A DNA stretch of 43,342 nucleotides from Betaproteobacteria bacterium (GCA_016210745.1 JACQTO010000224.1:1-43342); one strand, 5' to 3'; counted from the first letter of the stretch, positions 1 through 10,840 are shown. Translations and numbers: made by a program. The notes: generated from the letters alone by a model not told the origin.

Positions 1-95
1 ACGCAACTGCACGAAAAGGGGAGACGAATTTAGAAGCCCAATCTTCGCCAACTCTGTCAACAGTACGCTTGTAAGAGACTAAATCCCGAATCCTG
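1..95 (-). repeat. Dispersed palindromic element, copy 1 (truncated by window edge)
   Basis: This is the right-hand part of a repeat also found at 6592-6744, 19157-19312 and 25075-25243. It begins inside the central palindrome (arm at 3-23) and continues through the conserved flank, ending with the shared CCCGAATCCTG tail. It lies in the same orientation as copy 4 and reverse to copies 2 and 3. It ends two bases before the der start codon, so the element forms the immediate 5' region of der. Confidence 0.85.
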
Positions 96-97
96 AA

Positions 98-1432
98 ATG
101 AAACCCACCCTGGTCATCGTGGGCCGGCCCAACGTCGGCAAGTCAACCCTGTTCAACCGCATTACGCGCTCGCGCGACGCGATTGTGGCCGATATGCCCG
201 GGTTGACGCGCGACCGCCACTACGGTGCCGGGCGCGTCGGCGACAAGTCCTTCCTCGTGGTCGATACGGGGGGACTCGAGCCCGCGGCAACCGAGGGCGT
301 GCTCGCGGAGATGGCGAGGCAGACAAAAGCGGCGCTGGCAGAATCCGACGTCATCATATTTATCACCGACGGGCGCGCGGGCGTCACCCCCCAGGACCTG
401 CGCATAGCCCAGGAGCTGCGCCGCCTGTCGCGGCCGGTGTGGCTGGCGGTCAACAAGACCGAAGGCATGAATGCCGCGGTTGCCACGGCCGAATTTCACG
501 AACTGGGATTGGCCAGCGACCCGATCGCGATCTCCGCCGCGCATGGCGACGGTGTCACCGATCTCGTGGAGGCCGCGCTCGAGGGTTTCCCCGTCGAGGA
601 GGACATTGCGCCTGCCGAGGGCGATGTGCCGCGTGTCGCCATCGTAGGCCGGCCCAACGTGGGCAAGTCAACGCTGGTAAACGCCTTGGTGGGCGAGGAG
701 CGCATGATCACCTTCGACCAGCCGGGAACGACACGCGACAGCATCGAGGTCGCGTTCCACTATGCCGATAAACCCTACACGCTCATCGATACCGCGGGCG
801 TTCGTCGCCGCGGGAAAGTGTTCGAGTCCGTGGAGAAGTTCTCGGTGGTGAAGACGCTCCAGGCCATCGATTATGCCAACGTCGTGGTGCTGGTCCTCGA
901 TGCCCAGTCGGATATATCCGAGCAGGATGCGCATATCGCCGGCTTTATCCTGGAGCGCGGTCGTGCGCTCGTCGTGGCCGTGAATAAATGGGACGGGTTG
1001 GACCAGTACGCGCGCGAGCAAGTGAAAGGCGCCGTCGAGCGCAAGCTCAAGTTCCTGGCGTTCGCGCGGATCTACTACATTTCGGCCGCGAAGGGCGAGG
1101 GCCTGCGTGCCTTGTTCGCCGCGGTGGAGCGGGCTTATCGCTCGGCCTTTGCGAAGCTGCCGACGCCGAAGCTGACGCGCACGCTGATGGAAGCGGTCGT
1201 TAAACAGTCGCCGCCGCGCAAAGGGTTGATCCGACCCAAGCTGCGCTATGCGCATCAGGGCGGCCGAAACCCGCCGGTAATCGTCATTCACGGCAACGCG
1301 CTCGATGCGGTGCCCGAGACCTATCGGCGCTACCTGGAAGCCGTTTTTCGCGAAAAGTTCCAGTTGGAGGGCACGCCGCTCAGGATCGAATGGCGCAGCG
1401 GAAGGAACCCGTTCGCCAAAAAACAGCCATGA
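98..1432 (+). CDS. der: Ribosome assembly GTPase Der (EngA)
   Basis: Der is a double-GTPase that acts in late assembly of the 50S ribosomal subunit. The 444-residue product has two tandem G domains, each with the P-loop GRPNVGKS (residues 9-16 and 184-191), each followed by a DxxG element (DTGG and DTAG) and NKxx-type guanine motifs (NKTE, NKWD). A C-terminal KH-like domain follows from about residue 350. Length is normal for the family. The ATG at 98 is the only sensible start because the P-loop begins nine residues in, but no Shine-Dalgarno is evident: the preceding bases belong to a dispersed repeat. hfq follows 66 bases downstream, the usual betaproteobacterial order. Confidence 0.97.
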   Translation: MKPTLVIVGRPNVGKSTLFNRITRSRDAIVADMPGLTRDRHYGAGRVGDKSFLVVDTGGLEPAATEGVLAEMARQTKAALAESDVIIFITDGRAGVTPQDLRIAQELRRLSRPVWLAVNKTEGMNAAVATAEFHELGLASDPIAISAAHGDGVTDLVEAALEGFPVEEDIAPAEGDVPRVAIVGRPNVGKSTLVNALVGEERMITFDQPGTTRDSIEVAFHYADKPYTLIDTAGVRRRGKVFESVEKFSVVKTLQAIDYANVVVLVLDAQSDISEQDAHIAGFILERGRALVVAVNKWDGLDQYAREQVKGAVERKLKFLAFARIYYISAAKGEGLRALFAAVERAYRSAFAKLPTPKLTRTLMEAVVKQSPPRKGLIRPKLRYAHQGGRNPPVIVIHGNALDAVPETYRRYLEAVFREKFQLEGTPLRIEWRSGRNPFAKKQP

Positions 1433-1436
1433 CGCG

Positions 1437-1466
1437 TTGTCAATTGGCGGGAAATTCGATTACAGT
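1437..1466 (+). promoter_or_regulatory. Candidate sigma70 promoter for hfq
   Basis: TTGTCA (1437-1442) and TACAGT (1461-1466) are separated by 18 bases, just after the der stop codon and 33 bases upstream of the hfq ATG. The pattern is a reasonable but imperfect match to the sigma70 consensus. hfq may therefore have its own promoter in addition to read-through from der. Confidence 0.35.
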
Positions 1467-1498
1467 AGGGATTCCAAAAAAAGTTCGGGGGTTCACCG

Positions 1499-1738
1499 AT
1501 GAGCAGCAAAGGACAATTACTCCAAGATCCGTTCCTCAATACCTTGCGCAAAGAACATGTGCCGGTATCGATTTATCTGGTCAACGGCATCAAGCTCCAA
1601 GGCCAAATCGAGTCCTTCGACCAGTATGTCGTGCTGCTCAAGAACACCGTCACGCAGATGGTCTACAAGCACGCCATCTCGACCGTGGTGCCGGGTCGGG
1701 CCGTGAACTTCTCCATCGAGCCGTCCTCCGAGAGCTGA
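1499..1738 (+). CDS. hfq: RNA chaperone Hfq
   Basis: Hfq is a hexameric Sm-like RNA chaperone that promotes pairing of small RNAs with mRNAs. The 79-residue protein starts with the typical [18 protein letters not shown] segment. It contains the Sm1 strand region ([18 protein letters not shown]) and the Sm2 signature ([10 protein letters not shown]) that forms the proximal uridine-binding pocket. It is short at the C terminus, as usual for betaproteobacteria. The gene sits between der and hflX, the conserved order, with a possible promoter of its own in the der-hfq gap. Confidence 0.97.
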   Translation: MSSKGQLLQDPFLNTLRKEHVPVSIYLVNGIKLQGQIESFDQYVVLLKNTVTQMVYKHAISTVVPGRAVNFSIEPSSES

Positions 1739-1774
1739 TGCGCGCGGCGCACCGGGTTAGTTTCCGCATGTCCG

Positions 1775-2914
1775 ATGCCTGAATATCCGGCGGGCGCTTC
1801 CCGTGCAGTACTGGTCGGGCTCGACATCGGAGCCCGAGGCGGCACCGATAGCCTCGATGAGCTCAGGCTATTGGCTCTGAGTGCCGGCATCGAGCCGCGC
1901 GCCGTCGTGCGCGGGCGGCGCGAGCGCCCCGACCCGGCGCTGTTTGCCGGCTCCGGCAAGGTCGAAGAGATCAAACGACTGGTTCTGGAGCATCTGGCCG
2001 AAGTCGTCGTATTCAATCACGATCTGTCTCCGGCGCAGGAACGCAATCTGGGGAAAGCCCTTGGCTGTCCCGTCGTCGACCGCACCCGCCTGATACTGGA
2101 GATATTCGGCCGGCGTGCCCGCAGCCATGAGGGCAAGCTGCAGGTGGAGCTGGCCCAATTGGAGTATCTGTCGACCCGGCTGGTGCGCGGCTGGACCCAC
2201 CTTGAGCGCCAGCGCGGCGGGCGCGGAACGCTCGGAGGCATGGGTGAAACCCAGCTCGAAGTTGACCGGCGTCTGATCGCCAGACGCGTCAAGGTGCTCA
2301 AGGACAAGCTTGTCCATTTTCGGCGCCAGCGTGAGGTGCAGCGCCGCTCCAGGGTCCGGGGCCAGGTGCTGTCGATCTCGCTGGTCGGTTACACCAACGC
2401 CGGCAAGAGCACGATTTTCAACGCGATAACGCACGCAGGCGCCTATGCCGCCGATCAGTTGTTTGCGACCCTGGATACCACGACGCGGCGAATCTTCCTT
2501 CCGGGGGCCGGCAAGATCGTGCTCTCGGACACTGTGGGTTTTGTGCGAGACCTGCCGCACACGCTGGTAGCGGCATTCCGCGCCACGCTCGAGGAGACCA
2601 TTCAGGCCGACCTGCTGCTGCACGTGGTCGATGCTTCGAGCCCGGTGCGCGATACCCAGGCGGAGGAAGTAAACAAAGTGCTGGCGGAGATCAAAGCGGC
2701 ACAAATACCGCAGATCCTGGTGTGGAACAAGATCGATCTGACCGGGCTGGAACCGGGCGTAGAACGCGATGAATATGGTAAGATCTGCCGCGTTCGTCTC
2801 AGCGCCAAGACCGGTGCGGGCGTCGATTTCTTGCGTTTGGCCCTGATCGAAGTCGCGGAATCCGTGAATGCCGCGGCGATCCGCCCGAATCTGCCACAGG
2901 CTATCGAAGCGTAG
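1775..2914 (+). CDS. hflX: Ribosome-associated GTPase HflX
   Basis: HflX is a GTPase that binds 50S/70S ribosomes and splits stalled ribosomes after stress. The 379-residue product has the N-terminal HflX domain (about 1-190, with FAGSGKVEEI and the glycine-rich GGRGTLGGMGETQLE linker). A G domain follows with P-loop GYTNAGKS (205-212), a DTVGF switch II motif and NKID for guanine recognition. Length is slightly below E. coli HflX because the C-terminal extension is short. The ATG at 1775 lies 36 bases after hfq, consistent with one transcription unit. Confidence 0.96.
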   Translation: MPEYPAGASRAVLVGLDIGARGGTDSLDELRLLALSAGIEPRAVVRGRRERPDPALFAGSGKVEEIKRLVLEHLAEVVVFNHDLSPAQERNLGKALGCPVVDRTRLILEIFGRRARSHEGKLQVELAQLEYLSTRLVRGWTHLERQRGGRGTLGGMGETQLEVDRRLIARRVKVLKDKLVHFRRQREVQRRSRVRGQVLSISLVGYTNAGKSTIFNAITHAGAYAADQLFATLDTTTRRIFLPGAGKIVLSDTVGFVRDLPHTLVAAFRATLEETIQADLLLHVVDASSPVRDTQAEEVNKVLAEIKAAQIPQILVWNKIDLTGLEPGVERDEYGKICRVRLSAKTGAGVDFLRLALIEVAESVNAAAIRPNLPQAIEA

Positions 2915-3032
2915 GAATTCAGGTGCTAGGCGGCCAAGGCAAGGGGGGCCGACCATTTCTGCCCGGTCGTCCGATATCCCCTAAACGTGACTTGCAGATG
3001 CAGCGAGACATTTTTCCAGAGATCTCATAATC

Positions 3033-4226
3033 ATGTCTTTGAACGACCCGCAATGGGGCAAGCGCCCTGGTGGTGGCGGCGGCGACGGGCCGCCCGATCT
3101 CGAGGAGATGTGGCGCAACTTCAACCAGAAACTGGGGGGGTTGTTCGGCCGCAATCGCCGCGGCGGGGGCGGGCCTTCCATCGAGCCGCCCAGCTTCAAG
3201 CAAATGGGCGGCGGAATCGGCCTTCTGGCGGGGCTTATCCTGCTTCTTTGGCTCGCCAGCGGTTTCTATATCGTCGTCGAAGGCCAGCGCGGGGTGGTTC
3301 TCACGTTCGGGAAATTCTCCGAGGTAACCAATGCAGGGCTGCGCTGGCGGCTGCCCTTTCCGGTCCAGTCGCACGAAATCGTGGATCTCTCGGGCGTGCG
3401 CACGGTGGAGATCGGCTACCGCAATAACGTCAAGACCAGAGTTCTGCGCGAATCGCTGATGCTGACCGATGACGAGAACATCATCGACATCCAGTTCGCG
3501 GTTCAGTACATTCTCAAGGATCCGATGGAGTATCTGTTCAACAACCGCCGCCCCGAGGACACCGTCATGCAGGCCGCAGAGACCGCGTTCCGCGAGATCG
3601 TCGGCAAGAGCAAGATGGACTTCGTGCTCTACGAGGGCCGGGAGCAGATCGCGGTTGATTCGCAAAAGGCGATGCAGGACCTGCTGGACCGCTACAAGAC
3701 CGGCGTGCTGATCAGCAAGGTGACGATGCAGAACGCGCAGCCGCCGGAGCAGGTGCAGGCGGCCTTCGACGACGCGGTGCGCGCCAAGCAGGACCTGGAG
3801 CGCCAGAGGAACGAGGGCCAGGCGTACTACAACGACGTTGTTCCCAAAGCGCGCGGCACGGCCGCGCGCCTGTTCGAGGAGGCAAACGGCTACAACCAGC
3901 GCGTGGTCGCAAACTCCGAGGGCGAGGCGTCCCGCTTCGGGCTGATTCTGAGCGAATACCAGAAGGCGCCGGCGGTGATGCGCGAGCGCTTGTATCTGGA
4001 GACGGTACAGCAGATCCTGTCCTCGACTTCGAAGATCATGGTCGACGCCAAGGCCGGGACGAACCTGCTGTACCTGCCGCTGGACAAGATAATGCAGATG
4101 TCCGGGGCTGCAACACTGCAAGGACCCGCGGCCGCGGCCCCGGTGCAGCCAAGCGAAGCGGCGCCCGCCTCCGGCGCGCGTTCGCGCGATACCTTGCGAC
4201 CGCGGGAACGGGAGGGGCGGCCATGA
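3033..4226 (+). CDS. hflK: FtsH protease modulator HflK
   Basis: HflK pairs with HflC to form a large membrane cage around the FtsH AAA protease. The 397-residue protein has a glycine-rich cytoplasmic N terminus (about 1-60, including GGGGGDGP) and one membrane segment (about 61-81). An SPFH/band-7 domain follows from about residue 82 (VVEGQRGVVLTFGKF), then an Ala/Gln/Glu-rich coiled coil and a disordered tail. The stop codon overlaps the hflC ATG in an ATGA junction, indicating translational coupling. A 118-base gap separates it from hflX. Confidence 0.96.
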   Translation: MSLNDPQWGKRPGGGGGDGPPDLEEMWRNFNQKLGGLFGRNRRGGGGPSIEPPSFKQMGGGIGLLAGLILLLWLASGFYIVVEGQRGVVLTFGKFSEVTNAGLRWRLPFPVQSHEIVDLSGVRTVEIGYRNNVKTRVLRESLMLTDDENIIDIQFAVQYILKDPMEYLFNNRRPEDTVMQAAETAFREIVGKSKMDFVLYEGREQIAVDSQKAMQDLLDRYKTGVLISKVTMQNAQPPEQVQAAFDDAVRAKQDLERQRNEGQAYYNDVVPKARGTAARLFEEANGYNQRVVANSEGEASRFGLILSEYQKAPAVMRERLYLETVQQILSSTSKIMVDAKAGTNLLYLPLDKIMQMSGAATLQGPAAAAPVQPSEAAPASGARSRDTLRPREREGRP

Positions 4227-5101
4227 ACCGGCGTCTCGCCCCATACCTGACCGGCATTGTCGCTGTGCTGGTGATCGCGTCCATGTCGATGTTTACCGTC
4301 GACCAGCGCCAGCACGCCATCGTGTTCCAGCTCGGCGAAATCCGCGAAATCATCGTTGAGCCGGGGCTGAATTTCAAGTGGCCTTTTATCCAGAATGTGC
4401 GTTATGTGGACAACCGCATCCTGACCCTGGATACGCCGGATACGGAGCGCTTCATCACTTCGGAGAAGAAAAACGTCCTCGTCGACTCTTTCGTCAAATG
4501 GCGCATCGTCGACGTCAGGCAGTATTACATCAGCGTCCAGGGCGACGAGACCCGCGCACAAACGCGGCTTTCGCAGACCATCAATTCGGCGCTGCGCGAG
4601 GAATTCGGCAAGCGCGTCGTACACGACGTCGTGTCCGGCGAGCGCGAGGAGATCATGCGCGTAGTGCGCGAAAACGTTCAGGATGACGCAAAGAGGATCG
4701 GCGTTCAGATCGTCGACGTGCGCCTGAAACGCGTCGAGTTGCCGCAGGAGGTGAGCGAATCGGTCTATCGGCGCATGGAAGCCGAGAGAAAGAGCGTTGC
4801 TGCCGAGCTGCGATCGGAGGGATTCTCCGCGGCCGAGAAAATACGCGCCGAAGGCGATCGCGCGCGCGAAGTGATCATCGCCGAGGCCTACCGCGACGCG
4901 CAGCGCGTGAAGGGCGAAGGAGATCGCAAGGCTTCGGCCATCTACGCCAAGGCGTTCAGCGAAAACCCGGAGTTCTACGCCTTCTACCGCAGCCTTGAGG
5001 CCTATCGTGCCAGCTTCAACAGCAAGGGTGACGTGCTGGTGATCGAGCCCAATTCGGAGTTTTTCAAGTATTTGAAGAGTCCCGGCAAGAGCAGCAAGTA
5101 A
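4223..5101 (+). CDS. hflC: FtsH protease modulator HflC
   Basis: HflC is the partner of HflK in the FtsH-regulating membrane complex. The 292-residue product has one N-terminal membrane segment (about 7-25), then an SPFH domain beginning VDQRQHAIVFQLGEI. A long Ala/Glu/Arg-rich helical region (about 190-250, e.g. AEKIRAEGDRAREVI) matches the HflC coiled coil. It starts within the hflK stop codon (ATGA overlap). The family is well conserved and length is normal. Confidence 0.96.
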   Translation: MNRRLAPYLTGIVAVLVIASMSMFTVDQRQHAIVFQLGEIREIIVEPGLNFKWPFIQNVRYVDNRILTLDTPDTERFITSEKKNVLVDSFVKWRIVDVRQYYISVQGDETRAQTRLSQTINSALREEFGKRVVHDVVSGEREEIMRVVRENVQDDAKRIGVQIVDVRLKRVELPQEVSESVYRRMEAERKSVAAELRSEGFSAAEKIRAEGDRAREVIIAEAYRDAQRVKGEGDRKASAIYAKAFSENPEFYAFYRSLEAYRASFNSKGDVLVIEPNSEFFKYLKSPGKSSK

Positions 5102-5103
5102 TT

Positions 5104-5289
5104 GTGGGAACAACGTTCCTGATGGCTTTGGCGCTGATGCTGGTGATCGAGGGCGTCTTACCGTTTCTCTTGCCCGCGGTATGGCGTGAAACCTTCCGGC
5201 GTATCACGCAATTCACCGATGGACAGATTCGCTTTTTCGGCCTCTCGTCGATGTTGGCGGGGCTGATATTGCTTTATTTTGTGAGGTGA
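5104..5289 (+). CDS. DUF2065 small membrane protein
   Basis: This 61-residue protein starts with GTG two bases after the hflC stop. It has two predicted hydrophobic segments (about residues 3-24 and 43-60) separated by a short basic/polar loop (VWRETFRRITQFTDGQ). That layout is typical of the DUF2065 (YjeT-like) family found after hflC in many proteobacteria. No biochemical function is established. The tight spacing suggests co-translation with hflKC. Confidence 0.85.
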   Translation: MGTTFLMALALMLVIEGVLPFLLPAVWRETFRRITQFTDGQIRFFGLSSMLAGLILLYFVR

Positions 5290-5383
5290 GGTGTCAAGCT
5301 TGAGGGGTAAGGATAGTGGGGAGTGAGAAGTCAGGTGCGAGTACTAAAGGGAACATCGCCCTGCCGGGGTTTTCTCTCCTCAT

Positions 5384-5429
5384 GCTTCACCCCTCACCAC
5401 TCACGCTTCACCCCTCACGCCTCACGCTC
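5384..5429 (+). repeat. Degenerate CTCACGCTTCACCC tandem repeat
   Basis: The leader immediately upstream of hisZ is a run of pyrimidine-rich near-repeats (GCTTCACCCCTCAC, ACTCACGCTTCACCCCTC, ACGCCTCACGCTC). Partly complementary purine-rich sequence (GTGAGGTG, GGGGAGTGAGAAG) occurs at about 5281-5332, so the 140-base gap could fold back on itself. It ends two bases before the hisZ ATG and leaves no recognisable ribosome binding site. Confidence 0.55.
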
Positions 5430-5431
5430 TA

Positions 5432-6577
5432 ATGCGCAACTGGCTGCTCCCGGAATACGTCGAGGACATTCTGCCGCCGGAGGCGCGGCGCGTGGAGGCG
5501 CTGCGCTCGCGGCTGCTCGAACAGTTTCGCGTGCATGGCTATCGGCTGGTGATCCCGCCTATGCTCGAGTACCTCGAGTCGCTGCTCACCGGCACCGGCC
5601 ACGATCTCGACCTGCGCACCTTCAAGCTGGTGGATCAGGTGTCCGGGCGCACCATGGGGCTGCGTGCCGATATCACGCCTCAGGTGGCGCGCATCGATGC
5701 GCACCTGCTTAATCAGGATGGCGTGACCCGGCTGTGCTACGCCGGTAGCGTGCTTAACACCTGGCCGCGCGGCCTGAACGCCACGCGCGAGCCGCTTCAG
5801 ATTGGCGCCGAAGTCTACGGTCATGCCGGGATCGAGTCCGATCTCGAAATCCAGCGGCTGCTGGTAGACGCCCTTGCGCGATGCGGCATCGGCAACGCGT
5901 CACTGGATATCGGCCACGTGGGCGTGTTCAGGGCATTGTGTCGGCACGGCGCGGTAGGGGCTGAACTGGAAGCGGAGCTTCACGAGGGGCTGGAAGCGAA
6001 GGACATGCCGCGTCTGGAAGCGCTGAGTGCAGGTCTGGAAAAGCGCACACGCGCGGCGCTTATGCTGCTGCCGCAGCTCTACGGCGACGCTTCGCTCTTG
6101 GCGCGCGCGCGCACCGAGCTTCCGGCATACCCGGAAGTCGTGCAAGCACTGGACGATCTGGCGCGGCTCTCGCAGGACATCATCGGAGTGCCGATCTCGA
6201 TCGACCTGGCGGACCTGCGCGGCTACCACTACCACAGCGGAGTGGTGTTCGCGGCCTATGTTCCGGGAATGCCGAACGCGGTCGCGCTCGGGGGCCGCTA
6301 TGACGAGGTGGGGAAGGCCTTTGGACGCGCCCGACCGGCGACCGGATTCTCAATGGATTTGCGTGACCTGGCGCGCGCCGCACCGCCCGAGCATGATCCC
6401 GGCGGCGTGCGTGCGCCGTATTCGGAAGACGTCGATCTCGCGTTGGCGATCAAGAAGCTGCGCGCCGCGGGCGAAGTCGTGGTGGTCGATCTCCCGGGAC
6501 ACGGCGGAAAGGGCGCCACAGGCTGCGAGCGCGAGCTGGTGTTGGTCGAAGGGGCGTGGCAGGTGAGAAGGCTCTGA
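5432..6577 (+). CDS. hisZ: ATP phosphoribosyltransferase regulatory subunit HisZ
   Basis: HisZ is a catalytically dead class II HisRS-like protein that activates the short-form HisG in the first step of histidine synthesis. The 381-residue product starts [18 protein letters not shown]. It shows HisRS-like class II motifs (motif 2 region [26 protein letters not shown] near the C-terminal motif 3) but no anticodon-binding domain. Its place between hflC/DUF2065 and purA is the standard betaproteobacterial location, while hisG is elsewhere. The start is preceded by a pyrimidine-rich tandem repeat and not by a clear Shine-Dalgarno. Confidence 0.94.
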   Translation: MRNWLLPEYVEDILPPEARRVEALRSRLLEQFRVHGYRLVIPPMLEYLESLLTGTGHDLDLRTFKLVDQVSGRTMGLRADITPQVARIDAHLLNQDGVTRLCYAGSVLNTWPRGLNATREPLQIGAEVYGHAGIESDLEIQRLLVDALARCGIGNASLDIGHVGVFRALCRHGAVGAELEAELHEGLEAKDMPRLEALSAGLEKRTRAALMLLPQLYGDASLLARARTELPAYPEVVQALDDLARLSQDIIGVPISIDLADLRGYHYHSGVVFAAYVPGMPNAVALGGRYDEVGKAFGRARPATGFSMDLRDLARAAPPEHDPGGVRAPYSEDVDLALAIKKLRAAGEVVVVDLPGHGGKGATGCERELVLVEGAWQVRRL

Positions 6578-6591
6578 TGCTTTGAATCACT

Positions 6592-6744
6592 CTAGTCTCT
6601 TACAAGTGTACTGTTGACAAACTTGGCCAAGATTTGGTCTTTAAATTCGTCTCCCCTTTTCGTGCAGTTGCAAGCAACATCAAGAAATGGGGAGATTGAT
6701 ATACGGCAAAACCAGCTTCCGTGGTTCCGGCTCGCCGGCTTAGG
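6592..6744 (+). repeat. Dispersed palindromic element, copy 2
   Basis: This is a full-length copy between hisZ and purA. It carries the conserved left flank (TTACAAG, TGTTGACAAA, GATTTGGTCT, TAAATTCG). The central inverted repeat is degraded: the left arm CTCCCCTTTTCGTGCAGTTGC is intact while the right arm has several substitutions. The right flank (GGGGAGATTGAT, TTCCGGCTCG) ends in CTTAGG. It fills most of the 245-base gap upstream of purA. Confidence 0.85.
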
Positions 6745-6807
6745 TAGAACTGCCGGGGAAGCAACTGGTTCGTGTCCTGCCTGGCGCTGTTCGCGTCCGG
6801 GCGATAA

Positions 6808-8115
<1,308 letters not shown>

Positions 8116-8131
8116 ACCGTCGAAAGACGCC

Positions 8132-9337
8132 CTAGCGCACCAGCTGGTTGATCTCGATTATAGGCAGCAGTATTGCCAGTACGATAAGCAGCACGATTCC
8201 GCCCATCAGCAAGATCATCGCCGGTTCGAGCACGGTCAGAAACACGGCCAGGCGCCGCTCCAGCGACTGGGTCTCGAGTTCCGCGGCGCGTTGAAGCATC
8301 TGCTCCAGCTTGCCGCTGACTTCCCCGCTCGCGATCAAATGAACGAGCAGCGGCGGAAACGCGCGCGAGGCGCCCAGAGCGCGCGCCAAACTTGATCCTT
8401 CGCGCACTCGCTCGATCGCCTCCTCGATCGCTTTCTTCATCACCATATTGCTCATGACGCGCGCCCCGGCGGCGAGCGCCGATAGCAGCGGCACCCCGCC
8501 CCCGACCAGGATCGCGAGCGTGCTGGCGAAGCGCGTTGTGTTGACCCCACGGATCAGCGGACCGAGCCAGGGCAGCGTCAGCAACACCGCGTGCCAGCGG
8601 CGTCGGGGCGCCTCGCGGCTCAGCACCATGCGCACTCCCAGCGCGGCGCCTATGGCGGCGGCGGCGAGATACGGCCACATGGCGCGCATAAAATCGCTTA
8701 GCCCGATAAGCGCGCGCGTCAGCAGGGGCAGGCTCTGGCGCGATTGCTGGAACACCTGCACGATCTGCGGCACCACATAGACCAAAAGGCCGGTGACGAT
8801 CAGAATCGCAACCACCGACACCAGGATCGGGTAAAGAAGGGCAAGGCCGGTTTTTTGCTTTAACGTCTGGCGCGCATCGAGATAATCAGCCAGGTGCTGC
8901 AGGACTGTCGCCAACTGCCCGGACTCTTCCCCGCCGTGGACTAGCGCGCAATAAAAATCCGGGAAACTCTTTTCGTAAGTGGCGAGCGCCGCCGAAAGAG
9001 ACTGTCCGCCCGCGATCCCCGCCTTCACCCCGGCGAGTACCTCGCGCGCTACGGCGTCCGAGGACTGTTCGATCAGCGCTTTGAGCGATTCCTCCATGGT
9101 CAACCCGGAGCCGAGGAGGGTCGCGAGCTGGCGGGTGATCAGGCTCAGTTCGGCCGCGGCGACGCCACGCGCCCAGAGTTGGCGCGTGCGCTCGGCCGAT
9201 TGCACCTGCTCGACGGCAAAAGGCAGGAGGCCCTGGCCACGCAACTGCGTGCGCACTTGGCGCGGCGTGTCCGCCTGCATCACGCCGGATACCGTGCGAC
9301 CCCCCGCGTCAAGCGCGCGGTAGCGGAATGCTTCCAT
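8132..9337 (-). CDS. gspF: Type II secretion inner-membrane platform protein GspF
   Basis: GspF is the polytopic inner-membrane core of the type II secretion platform. The 401-residue protein has the family's N-terminal segment (FRYRALDAGGRTVSG) and two repeated T2SSF domains (about 70-195 and 270-395). Membrane segments lie near residues 165-190, 217-240 and 370-395, and it ends in the usual ILPIIEINQLV. It is last in the leftward gspC-D-E-F operon, 17 bases after gspE. Confidence 0.95.
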   Translation of the reverse strand: MEAFRYRALDAGGRTVSGVMQADTPRQVRTQLRGQGLLPFAVEQVQSAERTRQLWARGVAAAELSLITRQLATLLGSGLTMEESLKALIEQSSDAVAREVLAGVKAGIAGGQSLSAALATYEKSFPDFYCALVHGGEESGQLATVLQHLADYLDARQTLKQKTGLALLYPILVSVVAILIVTGLLVYVVPQIVQVFQQSRQSLPLLTRALIGLSDFMRAMWPYLAAAAIGAALGVRMVLSREAPRRRWHAVLLTLPWLGPLIRGVNTTRFASTLAILVGGGVPLLSALAAGARVMSNMVMKKAIEEAIERVREGSSLARALGASRAFPPLLVHLIASGEVSGKLEQMLQRAAELETQSLERRLAVFLTVLEPAMILLMGGIVLLIVLAILLPIIEINQLVR

Positions 9338-9354
9338 CGCCCGCGATTCGTCGA

Positions 9355-10833
9355 TTATTCGCGCGTAACGCGCACCACTTCTTCCAGACTGGTCACGCCC
9401 TGTGCAACCCAGCGCATGCCGTCGTTGCGCAATGAACGCATACCGTGGCCCGTGGCGTACTCGCGCAGACGCTGCTCGGAGGCGCGGTCATGGATCAGCC
9501 GGCGCAGTTCGTCATCGACCGTCAGCAGCTCGTAGATCCCGGTGCGCCCCTGGTAACCCGAGCGATTGCAGGCCGGGCAGCCTTGCGCGGAATATATGAC
9601 CCCGCCGGCCGGCTCCAATTCCAGCAAGCGCAGTTGCGCGGCATCCGCGGTCATCGGCTTTCGGCATTGTTGGCAAAGCCGGCGCACAAGGCGCTGGGCG
9701 CCGACGCCGATCAGGCTCGAGGCAAGCAAGAACGGTTCGACCCCCATGTCGACCAGGCGATTGACGGCTGCCACGGCGTCGTTGGTGTGAAGGGTCGCAA
9801 ACACCAAATGCCCGGTAAGGCTTGCCTGAACCGCGATCTGCGCGGTTTCCAGGTCGCGAATCTCACCGATCATCACCACGTCCGGGTCCTGGCGCAGAAT
9901 CGCACGCAGCGCGCGCGCGAAGCTCATTTCGATCTTGGAGTTGATCTGCGTCTGATTGATTCCGTCGAGGTCGTACTCGATCGGATCCTCGACCGTCATG
10001 ATATTGAGCGACGTCGCATCGAGCCTTGAGAGCGCCGCGTAAAGCGTCGTGGTCTTGCCCGAGCCCGTCGGGCCGGTCACGAGAATGATTCCGTGCGGTT
10101 CCCCGATGAGCGCATCCATCTGCGCCAGTGTCGAATCGTCCATTCCGAGCTGGGACAAATTGAGCCTTCCGGCCTGCTTGTCCAGCAGGCGCAGCATGAC
10201 CCGCTCGCCGTGCCCGGTGGGGATGGTCGACACGCGCACGTCGACGGGCTTGCCGGCCACCCGAAGCGTGATGCGGCCGTCCTGCGGCAGGCGCTTTTCC
10301 GCGATGTCGAGCTGCGCCATGATCTTGACGCGCGAAACGATGGCCGCATGCAGGGCGCGCGCGGGCTCGAGCAGGTCGCGCAGCGTACCGTCGATGCGCA
10401 GGCGCACCACCGAACGCGTCTCGAAGGGCTCGATGTGGATGTCGGAAGCGCCGTCGCGCAGCGCCTGGGTGAGCAGGGCGTTGATGAGGCGGATGACCGG
10501 CGCGTCGTCCTGGCTCTCCAAAAGATCCTCGATCCTGGGGATTTCCTGCAGCAAGCGCGAAAGATCGAGATCCTGAGCGAGATCCCCGGCAAGTTCAGCC
10601 GCGCCGCTGTTGCCGCCGCTGTACAGCGCCGAGAGCAACTCGTCGAACTGCTCGGTGGCTACACGCCGTGTGCGCAGCGGCACGCCCAGCACCCGCCGCA
10701 GCTCGGCGAGCGAACCTACGCGCGCATCTTCGCGCACCGCGACCTCTGCAATCTCGTCGCCGAGGACGGTTACGGCGACGCCGTTGGCCTTGGCAAAAGC
10801 ATAGGGAACGGTGCCCGAGGCGGTCCGGGTCAT
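9355..10833 (-). CDS. gspE: Type II secretion assembly ATPase GspE
   Basis: GspE is the cytoplasmic hexameric ATPase that drives pseudopilus assembly. The 492-residue product has a compact N-terminal domain and a RecA-like core with Walker A GPTGSGKTT (from about residue 254). An Asp box (TVEDPIEYDLDGINQ), Walker B (DPDVVMIGEIRD) and a His box (LVFATLHTNDA) follow. A tetracysteine zinc-binding motif (CQQC ... CPAC) lies near 410-440. Start and length agree with GspE. It begins seven bases after gspD. Confidence 0.96.
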   Translation of the reverse strand: MTRTASGTVPYAFAKANGVAVTVLGDEIAEVAVREDARVGSLAELRRVLGVPLRTRRVATEQFDELLSALYSGGNSGAAELAGDLAQDLDLSRLLQEIPRIEDLLESQDDAPVIRLINALLTQALRDGASDIHIEPFETRSVVRLRIDGTLRDLLEPARALHAAIVSRVKIMAQLDIAEKRLPQDGRITLRVAGKPVDVRVSTIPTGHGERVMLRLLDKQAGRLNLSQLGMDDSTLAQMDALIGEPHGIILVTGPTGSGKTTTLYAALSRLDATSLNIMTVEDPIEYDLDGINQTQINSKIEMSFARALRAILRQDPDVVMIGEIRDLETAQIAVQASLTGHLVFATLHTNDAVAAVNRLVDMGVEPFLLASSLIGVGAQRLVRRLCQQCRKPMTADAAQLRLLELEPAGGVIYSAQGCPACNRSGYQGRTGIYELLTVDDELRRLIHDRASEQRLREYATGHGMRSLRNDGMRWVAQGVTSLEEVVRVTRE

Positions 10834-10840
10834 CGCGAAC

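Noticed and set aside
1868-2956. Minus-strand open frame of 362 codons opposite hflX
   Set aside because: Shadow of hflX with no start context or motifs.
5384-5429. CRISPR-like array before hisZ
   Set aside because: The units are short, degenerate and contiguous with no spacers; no cas genes are present.
6610-6650. A sigma70 promoter inside the dispersed element (TTGACA followed by TCTTTA or TCTAAA)
   Set aside because: The -35-like hexamer is conserved but no -10 at correct spacing is kept in all copies.
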